From Candidatus Omnitrophota bacterium (GTDB taxonomy: Bacteria > Omnitrophota > Gorgyraeia > 2-01-FULL-45-10): a stretch of 37,325 nt of DNA. Position 1 is the stretch's first letter. Every line of letters starts with the position of its first letter. The notes under the pieces were generated by a model. That model worked only from the letters and a program-made list of their open reading frames with translations. It searched no databases and was not told where the DNA came from. The stretch lies in the NCBI GenBank assembly GCA_003142795.1, contig PLNN01000034.1, forward strand, positions 1 through 37,325, given 5' to 3'. Of this stretch, positions 31,770-37,325 are shown one piece after another. The translations under genes and the position numbers were made by a program.

Positions 31770-32753
31770 TTACTTTACCAGATTGATAAGTTTTTTAACT
31801 TCATCCATCGTCTCGCCGGCAGCCGCCTTTGCCCGTTTCCCGCCCTCCAGTATAATATCCGCAACATCCTGGTCGGAAAGCTTAGCCCTCTTCGTCCTGA
31901 TCGGCTCGAGATATTCTATTAATATATCAGACAGCTTTCTCTTGCATTCGGTACAGCCCGTAGTGGCGCCTTCGCACCACTGCCTGACATTCGATTTCAC
32001 ATCCGGCTTTGCGAATGTCGAGAAATAGCTGAAGACGTTACAAATGTCCGGATGGCCTTTATCTTTAAGCTTTATCCTCTCGGCATCCGTTATCATCTGA
32101 GTCACTTTCTTTTTTATAACTTCAGGCTCATCGGCAAGCGCTATGAAATTCGCATAGCTCTTGGACATCTTCCTGTTATCCAGGCCCAGAAGTTTAGGGC
32201 TTTTGGTAAGGATAGGTTCCGGCTCCGGGAATACATTCTTCTTATACAGAGAATTAAAACGGCGGATGATCTCACGCGTCAATTCAAGATGCGGGACCTG
32301 GTCAACGCCAACCGGGACGGCACTAGCCTTATACACCGCTATGTCTGCAGCTTGTAAGACCGGATAACCCAGAAAACCGTAGGTCGTAAGGTCCCGCCCT
32401 TTTATCTCCCGCAGCTGTTCTTTATATGTCGGAACGCGCTCCACCCACGGCAGCGGCGTCATGCAGGAATATATCATGTTCAGTTCCAGGTGCTCCGGCA
32501 CATGGGACTGGACAAATATAACTGATCTTTCCGGGTCTATCCCGGAGGCCACGAAATCACGGACAACTTCACATGAATTCTCTTTAAGGCTTTTAGGGTC
32601 TTCGTACTCGCTCATGTATGCATGCCAGTCCGCGACCATGTAGAAACACTGATAGGAGTCCTGCAAGCTTACCCAGTTATTCAACGCCCCGACGAGATGG
32701 CCGAGGTGCAGTTTGCCGGTAGGTCTCATCCCGCTTAATATTCTTTTCTTCAT
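31770..32753 (-). CDS. trpS: Tryptophanyl-tRNA synthetase
   Basis: TrpRS is a class I synthetase that charges tRNA-Trp. The 327-residue protein has the HIGH-like HLGH at residues 16-19 in RPTGKLHLGHLVGALNNW, KMSKS at 195-199 in LDNRKMSKSYANF, and the Trp-pocket segments FLGYPVLQAADI and VPVGVDQVPHLELTR. CEGATTGCTECKRKL in the C-terminal part has three cysteines, a pattern found in some TrpRS proteins. It starts one base after the infB stop, with no separate promoter seen. No T-box leader or tRNA is present. Confidence 0.97.
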   Translation of the reverse strand: MKKRILSGMRPTGKLHLGHLVGALNNWVSLQDSYQCFYMVADWHAYMSEYEDPKSLKENSCEVVRDFVASGIDPERSVIFVQSHVPEHLELNMIYSCMTPLPWVERVPTYKEQLREIKGRDLTTYGFLGYPVLQAADIAVYKASAVPVGVDQVPHLELTREIIRRFNSLYKKNVFPEPEPILTKSPKLLGLDNRKMSKSYANFIALADEPEVIKKKVTQMITDAERIKLKDKGHPDICNVFSYFSTFAKPDVKSNVRQWCEGATTGCTECKRKLSDILIEYLEPIRTKRAKLSDQDVADIILEGGKRAKAAAGETMDEVKKLINLVK

Positions 32754-32754
32754 A

Positions 32755-35007
32755 TTAATCTTTTCTCGACTCCAACCTTCTTGCGACCTTCTCTATCTGG
32801 TAAACTTCGATCAGGTCCCCGACTTTTATATCGTCGTGCCTGTCCAAACCGATGCCGCATTCGACGTTCTCGTTAACTTCGCGCACGTCGTCCTTGAAAC
32901 GTTTTAAGGAAACTATCTTGCCTTCGTAAACAACGATTTTATCGCGCACCAATTTCGCTATGCCGGAGCGGGTGATCTTTCCCCTTGCCACTATAGAACC
33001 TGCTATCGTCCCGGCTTTGGTCACTTTGAACACCTGTTTCACACTGGCCCTGCCGACAAAAACCTCTTTGGAGATAGGCTCAAGCAAGCCTTCCATGGCC
33101 GCGCCGACATCCTGAATCGCCTCATAGATGATCCCGTATAATTTTATTTCAATGCCTTCTTTCGCGGCAAGTTCCTGGGCTCCCTCATCCACTTTTACAT
33201 TGAATCCCATCACTACCGCATTCGATACTACCGCTAGCATCACGTCCGATTCATTTATATTCCCGACGTCGGCGTGTATTATATCGATCTTGACGTCTTT
33301 CGTATTGAGATCGCCTAGCGACTTTTTCAACGCTTCTATCGATCCCTGAACATCGCCCTTCAAAAGTATGGCCAGTTCTTTTGCCACACCTTCTTTCATC
33401 TGCGTATAAAAATCTTCCAGGGTGATCCTCTTGGAAGATTTGAGCCTCCTGGTGCGGGCCTCGTCCTGTTTCAATACGGAAAGCGTCCTTGCCTTCTTTT
33501 CGTCCTTAACTACAAAAAATTCCTCCCCTGCCATCGGAACGCCCGACAAACCCAACAGGCTGACAGGTTTTGACGGCGGCGCTTCTTCTACGCGCTCTCC
33601 CTTATCATTCATCATCGCCTTGATCCTGCCGTAATGCGCGCCGATCAATACCATGTCACCGACACGAAGAGTTCCGTTCTTGACCAATACTGTCGCGACC
33701 GGCCCCTGCCCGCTGGAAAGTTTCCCTTCTATGACCACACCGCGCGCTCTTAAGTGCGGATTCGCCTTCAACTCAAGCAGCTCAGCTTCCAGGAGCAGCA
33801 TCTCCAGGAGCGTATCGACGCCTTCTCCTGTTTTTGCCGATACCGGCACAACTATCGTCTTACCGCCCCAGTCTTCAGGCATAAGTCCTAACTGGGAGAG
33901 CTGTCCTTTGACTTTTTCTATATTAGCGCTCGGTAGATCGCACTTATTCAAAGCGATCACTATCTGCACTCCGGCGACCCTTGCGTGATCCAGCGCTTCT
34001 TTGGTCTGAGGCATCACACCGTCATCGGCCGCGACTACGAGGACTACTATATCTGTCGCGTTCGCGCCACGCGCGCGCATAGCCGTAAATGCTTCGTGGC
34101 CCGGCGTATCTAGGAACGTGACCGAACCATTCTTAAATTTAACCTCATAGGCACCTATGTGCTGGGTTATACCGCCTTTTTCCTTATCGGCAACCCGCGT
34201 CTTTCTGATAAAATCGAGAAGGCTCGTCTTGCCATGGTCGACATGGCCCATAAATGTTACGACGGGCGCCCTGGGCAGCATATGTTTCTCATCCTGCTTC
34301 TCTTCCAATTCCCGGTGCTCTCTTACGGCCTGGTCTTCTACCTTTGCCGGCTTCCTGAATTCTATCCCGAAATCTTTTAAGATATTCCTTACAATATCAT
34401 CGCCCAGGTTCTGGTTTATCGTAGCGAATACGTTCTTACCCATCAGGTTCATTATAATTTCGTTGGACTTTACGCCTACTTTGGAGGCAAGCTCTTTTAA
34501 TGAAATTGGGGTTTCGAACTCAAGCACGCGCATCTTGGGCTCTTCTGCCTTTTGCGGCTCCACAACAACAGCTTCTTTAACAACAGGCTGTTCCGGGACG
34601 ACGGGTTTTTCTTTCAAACTTGGTTGTACCAAAGGAGGCGCGACGACCTTTGCTGCCGTCCTCACTTCAGGGATCGGTTTTTTAGCTTCTTCTTTCTTGA
34701 GAGGCGAAGGGGATATTTTTATTTCTTCTTTTTTTATCTTTTCTTTGATCTCAACTTTCAGTTTTCCTGTCCCGCCCTTTGTCTCGTGGGCGGGGGGACT
34801 TTGAACTTCTGCGGCCGGGGTCATCTTCTCTTTCGGCTTCTCAATGATCTTTTCCTGTTTGGGCGCAGCCTTTTCTTTCATGGCCGGGACTTTGACTGCG
34901 ACCTTCTTCTTTATCGCAACCTTTTTCGGTTTAGGCTTAGCGCTTACAGTTTTAGCTATAGCCTTTTTTTTCTTTTCCGGCTCTTTTTCCTTGGACTTTT
35001 TAATCAT
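32755..35007 (-). CDS. infB: Translation initiation factor IF-2
   Basis: IF-2 is the GTPase that delivers fMet-tRNA to the 30S subunit and promotes 50S joining. The 750-residue protein begins with ~155 residues of Lys/Pro/Glu-rich, probably disordered sequence. An IF2-N domain ([20 protein letters not shown]) follows near 170-220. The G domain has G1 GHVDHGKT at 254-261, DTPGH near 300 and NKCD near 355. Domains II to IV end in [18 protein letters not shown]. The ATG at 35007 follows AAAGGG and shares one base with the nusA stop codon. rbfA, which often follows infB, is absent and trpS comes instead. Confidence 0.98.
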   Translation of the reverse strand: MIKKSKEKEPEKKKKAIAKTVSAKPKPKKVAIKKKVAVKVPAMKEKAAPKQEKIIEKPKEKMTPAAEVQSPPAHETKGGTGKLKVEIKEKIKKEEIKISPSPLKKEEAKKPIPEVRTAAKVVAPPLVQPSLKEKPVVPEQPVVKEAVVVEPQKAEEPKMRVLEFETPISLKELASKVGVKSNEIIMNLMGKNVFATINQNLGDDIVRNILKDFGIEFRKPAKVEDQAVREHRELEEKQDEKHMLPRAPVVTFMGHVDHGKTSLLDFIRKTRVADKEKGGITQHIGAYEVKFKNGSVTFLDTPGHEAFTAMRARGANATDIVVLVVAADDGVMPQTKEALDHARVAGVQIVIALNKCDLPSANIEKVKGQLSQLGLMPEDWGGKTIVVPVSAKTGEGVDTLLEMLLLEAELLELKANPHLRARGVVIEGKLSSGQGPVATVLVKNGTLRVGDMVLIGAHYGRIKAMMNDKGERVEEAPPSKPVSLLGLSGVPMAGEEFFVVKDEKKARTLSVLKQDEARTRRLKSSKRITLEDFYTQMKEGVAKELAILLKGDVQGSIEALKKSLGDLNTKDVKIDIIHADVGNINESDVMLAVVSNAVVMGFNVKVDEGAQELAAKEGIEIKLYGIIYEAIQDVGAAMEGLLEPISKEVFVGRASVKQVFKVTKAGTIAGSIVARGKITRSGIAKLVRDKIVVYEGKIVSLKRFKDDVREVNENVECGIGLDRHDDIKVGDLIEVYQIEKVARRLESRKD

Positions 35008-36239
35008 TATAACCCTTTCGCCGACTTTATGATCTTCTCGGCGGTCTTTTGCCCAATACCGTCGAGTTTTGTTAAATCTTCTACGGTCAATACTTTGATC
35101 TTCTCGACCGTGTCGTATCCTGCGCCTATAAGTATTTTCTCGGCCTTTGGCCCTACGCCTTCAATATCTGTAAGTTTACCTTCCGGGCCCTTTTCTGTCG
35201 GCTCTTCTTCCTTGGATCCGGCTTCAGATGATTCAGCTGCAGGCTCAGGCACCACGGCCTCTTCTTTGGCCGGTCCCCCCAACGCTTCCGCAGTAAGTTT
35301 AGCCTTCTCTTCTTTACCCCTTATATCCATCTCCCAGCCTATCAGCTTGGAAGCAAGCCTTATGTTCTGGCCGTGCTTTCCTATACCGATCGACAACTGA
35401 TCGTCCGGGACGATAACTTCGATCTTCTTATTGACCTTATCTATTTTTATGTCCATGATCTCCGTAGGGCTGAGAGACGCCTTAACATACTCCTTCAGGT
35501 CATCGCTCCACCTAATGATATCAACGCGCTCACCCTGGAGCTCTCGGACGATATCCTTGACGCGCGACCCTCTCATGCCGACGCATGCGCCGACAGGATC
35601 GACTTTGTCGTCTTTAGACCATACGGCGAGTTTTGTCCTCTCCCCGGCTTCTCTGGAGACAGACCGTATCTCCACTATACCTTCGGTTATCTCCGGCACT
35701 TCTATTTCAAAAAGTTTTTTGACGAATGCGGCATCGGACCTGGATAGGATTATCTGAGGGCCATGAGACGTTTTAGTCACCTCAAGAATATATGCGCGGA
35801 CCCTGTCGCCCTGCTTATATCGCTCTCTGGGGCATTGCTGCGACTTCGGCAATACCGCTTCCGTCTTCCCCAGATCGAGGACTATATCGCCTTTCTCGAA
35901 CCTGTGAACGGTCCCGCTGGTTATGGTGCCGATCCTCTTCTGATACTCCTCAAAAATTATATCGCGTTCCGCTTCGCGGATCTTCTGTATTATCACCTGC
36001 TTGGCTGTCTGCGCCGCGATCCTGCCGAACTCGGCGGACCTTATCTCCTTGCCTTCGCTCAATATTTTTATCTCGCCCGTAGCCCTGTCTATGGTGGCCG
36101 CGACCTCCGCCTCTTTATTCCCCATGATCTTCCTGGCTGCGCTCGTCAAGGCAGACTCTATCGCTTTGAAGAGGAATTCCTTATCTATCCCCTTCTCGCG
36201 CTCTATATGTTCCAATACCGTCAATAGTTCTTCGTTCAT
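35007..36239 (-). CDS. nusA: Transcription termination/antitermination factor NusA
   Basis: NusA binds RNA polymerase and modulates pausing, intrinsic termination and antitermination. The 410 residues comprise the N-terminal polymerase-binding domain (about 1-125), an S1 domain (TSGTVHRFEKGDIVLDLG; YILEVTKTSHGPQIILSR), and KH1 and KH2 with VGACVGMRGSRVKDIVRELQ and SIGIGKHGQNIRLASKLIGW. The C-terminal helix-hairpin-helix region of ~55 residues (TDIEGVGPKAEKIL; KLDGIGQKTAEKII) follows a Glu/Ala-rich linker. The ATG at 36239 has a strong GAGGTGA. It sits 13 bp after rimP. The terminator hairpin in the operon leader is a plausible target for NusA autoregulation. Confidence 0.97.
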   Translation of the reverse strand: MNEELLTVLEHIEREKGIDKEFLFKAIESALTSAARKIMGNKEAEVAATIDRATGEIKILSEGKEIRSAEFGRIAAQTAKQVIIQKIREAERDIIFEEYQKRIGTITSGTVHRFEKGDIVLDLGKTEAVLPKSQQCPRERYKQGDRVRAYILEVTKTSHGPQIILSRSDAAFVKKLFEIEVPEITEGIVEIRSVSREAGERTKLAVWSKDDKVDPVGACVGMRGSRVKDIVRELQGERVDIIRWSDDLKEYVKASLSPTEIMDIKIDKVNKKIEVIVPDDQLSIGIGKHGQNIRLASKLIGWEMDIRGKEEKAKLTAEALGGPAKEEAVVPEPAAESSEAGSKEEEPTEKGPEGKLTDIEGVGPKAEKILIGAGYDTVEKIKVLTVEDLTKLDGIGQKTAEKIIKSAKGL

Positions 36240-36252
36240 GCTTTCACCTCAT

Positions 36253-36705
36253 TTAAAATTCTATTTTCAGCTTTGCCTTAGCTATCTTCTGTCTGGGGAT
36301 AACTGTGCTCATGCCGTTCGATACAACAACTATATCGTCCTTATTTATCCCGATGAGCTTGCCTTCGTGCTCCCGTCTTGATCCGATCGGCTCATAAGTG
36401 CTGACATAGACATTTTCACCCACCACCCGCTCAAAGTCCTTATCCGAAACGAGCGGCCTGTCAAGGCCGGGAGAAGAGATCTCCAGGAGATAATGGTCTT
36501 CTATCACGTTTTCTTTGTCTAAAAGCTCGCCAAGATAGGTGTTCAGGGCCTCACATCCCGCTATGCTTATGCCCTGCGGAGTATCGACCAGGAGCCTTAA
36601 CGTCATTCCGCCCTGTTCGCGCCTGTAAATGACGTCTATTAGCTCTATGCCATTTTTCTCCAAATAATTGGCTGCCAGCTCTTTAACACGCTCTATTATT
36701 TCCAT
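36253..36705 (-). CDS. rimP: Ribosome maturation factor RimP
   Basis: RimP assists 30S subunit maturation. The 150-residue protein matches the family in length and signature: IELIDVIYRREQGGMTLRLLVDTPQGISIAGCEALNTYLGELLD in the N-domain, LEISSPGLDRPL near residues 78-89, and a small beta C-domain (EGKLIGINKDDIVVVSNG). It is first in the rimP-nusA-infB order conserved across bacteria. The ATG at 36705 has AAAAGG about 7 nt upstream. The operon promoter and an attenuator-like hairpin lie just upstream at 36754-36841. Confidence 0.96.
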   Translation of the reverse strand: MEIIERVKELAANYLEKNGIELIDVIYRREQGGMTLRLLVDTPQGISIAGCEALNTYLGELLDKENVIEDHYLLEISSPGLDRPLVSDKDFERVVGENVYVSTYEPIGSRREHEGKLIGINKDDIVVVSNGMSTVIPRQKIAKAKLKIEF

Positions 36706-36753
36706 TTTTTAACCTTTTTATCAGTTATCCGCCTATACCCAATTATGGCGAAT

Positions 36754-36786
36754 AAAAAAGTGGGTTTATTGACTTAAACCCACTTT
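36754..36786 (-). terminator. Leader terminator (attenuator candidate) of the rimP-nusA-infB operon
   Basis: AAAGTGGGTTT (36757-36767) and AAACCCACTTT (36776-36786) form a perfect 11-bp stem with an 8-nt loop, followed on the minus strand by TTTTTT. It lies between the promoter at 36813-36841 and rimP, about 20 nt after the predicted transcription start. A weaker hairpin (CGCC/GGCG) lies between it and the rimP start. Confidence 0.75.
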
Positions 36787-36812
36787 CCCTTCCTTTCTAT
36801 AGAAGTATATAT

Positions 36813-36841
36813 TTTATACTATATTTAGCCTATTATGTCAA
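36813..36841 (-). promoter_or_regulatory. Sigma70-type promoter of the long leftward operon
   Basis: Minus-strand TTGACA (36841-36836) and TATAAA (36818-36813) are separated by 17 bp, a near-consensus promoter. The predicted start near 36806 gives a leader of about 100 nt before rimP. Confidence 0.8.
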
Positions 36842-36854
36842 GAAAAAATTAATA

Positions 36855-37325
36855 GTCCTCCCTCACCCATAAATGGCCGCCAGGCCAGGGGGACAACGCC
36901 AGATTTTGCTCTCATAAATTTTTACGGGTCCTGTCTCGGTGCGCCTTTCGGCGCTTTTTCGGCCGAAGCGGGTTTATCCCGCCACCTTTCCTACTCGAGG
37001 CGGGATCCCGCCTCCTATCTAACTCCGGGCGGGACAATCTACCACGAGATACAAGGCGCGTATCTATGTGCCGCAGGATTGCCTGCTCGTCCAGCGCCTT
37101 TAGACCCGGTTAGCTTATATCGCAATCCTAAGCATGCGGCACCCCATCCGCTTCGGCCTTGTTTTTGCGCCTCAAGGCATCACCTTCGCCACCCGTAAAA
37201 ATTTCCATCTCACTCAAGCATTTTTCGCTACCTGAGGAATGTGATGTGGCGACGTGGTGAGCGGGGCGTGAAAACTTGCGAGGCAGCGTCCGAGCAAGTT
37301 TTTCGAGCGAAAATTTTGGCATGGT
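36855..37325. repeat. Gene-poor region dense in palindromes
   Basis: No credible gene, tRNA or known RNA is visible in these 470 bases. Inverted repeats seen: GTCCTCCCT/AGGGGGAC (36855-36863, 36887-36894); GCGCC/GGCGC followed by TTTTT (36941-36959, a plus-strand terminator shape); GCGGG/CCCGC (36968-36982); an 18-bp perfect palindrome with GGCGGGATCCCGCC at its core (36997-37014); AAGGCGC/GCGCCTT (37053-37100); GTGCCGC..AGGATTGC with GCAATCCT..GCGGCAC (37068-37142); and AAAACTTGC/GCAAGTTTT (37271-37302). AAATTTTTACGGGT (36916-36929) recurs inverted at 37191-37204. It looks like a nest of intergenic repeats. Confidence 0.65.

Noticed and set aside
37128-37322. 64-codon minus-strand open frame beginning MPKFSLEKLARTLPRKF
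   Set aside because: It lies wholly within the palindrome-rich region, has no Shine-Dalgarno sequence, and its composition follows the repeats (arms such as AAAACTTGC are translated). It is more likely repeat sequence that happens to be open.
36855-37325. Possible RNase P RNA, tmRNA or tRNA
   Set aside because: I looked on both strands for the RNase P core (GAGGAAAGTCC), the tmRNA end with a T-arm, and tRNA T-loop signatures. None is present; GCGGGTTTATCCCGC has only a 5-nt loop.

Overview
The window reads as a piece of a bacterial chromosome. It is most likely from the candidate phylum Omnitrophota or a close relative in the PVC neighbourhood. The main reasons are a 5310-codon giant exported mosaic protein, of the kind reported from Omnitrophota, and a compact housekeeping cluster in an unusual gene order. 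This assignment is inference; no rRNA gene is present.

Layout. (1) 1-1935, minus strand: recA, recX and the 5' part of alaS, a tightly spaced DNA-repair/tRNA-charging unit. (2) 2115-3924, plus strand: cinA and thpR, divergent from recA, with near-consensus promoters facing away from each other. (3) 3912-4110: a two-hairpin repeat (copy 1) and the terminator of the giant gene. (4) 4120-20052, minus strand: the giant gene. It carries an N-terminal signal, two membrane regions, a GH13-plus-debranching-enzyme module with a second tandem copy of the debranching part, then a long series of effector-like or regulatory folds (possible transglutaminase, XRE-type helix-turn-helix, CheD-like, kinase-like, nucleotidyltransferase). 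Between its likely promoter and its start lies a compact three-hairpin RNA ending in an intrinsic terminator. (5) 20321-22976: a small secreted BamE-like protein (minus) and a divergent secreted glycoside hydrolase (plus). (6) 22979-36806, minus strand: one long transcription unit, rimP-nusA-infB-trpS-scpA-scpB-pheA-hisC-aroF-tyrA-cmk-ispH-rpsA. It has a strong promoter, an attenuator-like terminator upstream of rimP and a terminator after rpsA. (7) 36855-37325: no convincing gene, but dense palindromes.

How the genes fit together. The long operon joins translation and transcription-elongation factors, tRNA charging, chromosome condensation (ScpAB) and a Phe/Tyr pathway (AroF, PheA, TyrA, HisC as the probable aminotransferase), with Cmk, IspH and ribosomal protein S1 at the end. 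The giant protein and its two secreted neighbours suggest glycan processing at the cell surface or beyond.

Most notable observations. A ~110-135 bp two-hairpin element occurs twice, after thpR and after ispH, in the same orientation to the upstream gene. Three base pairs differ between the copies by compensatory changes, which argues for selection on structure. The structured leader RNA of the giant gene, the giant gene itself, a 15-bp palindrome translated inside scpB, and a 7-bp satellite translated inside thpR also deserve attention.
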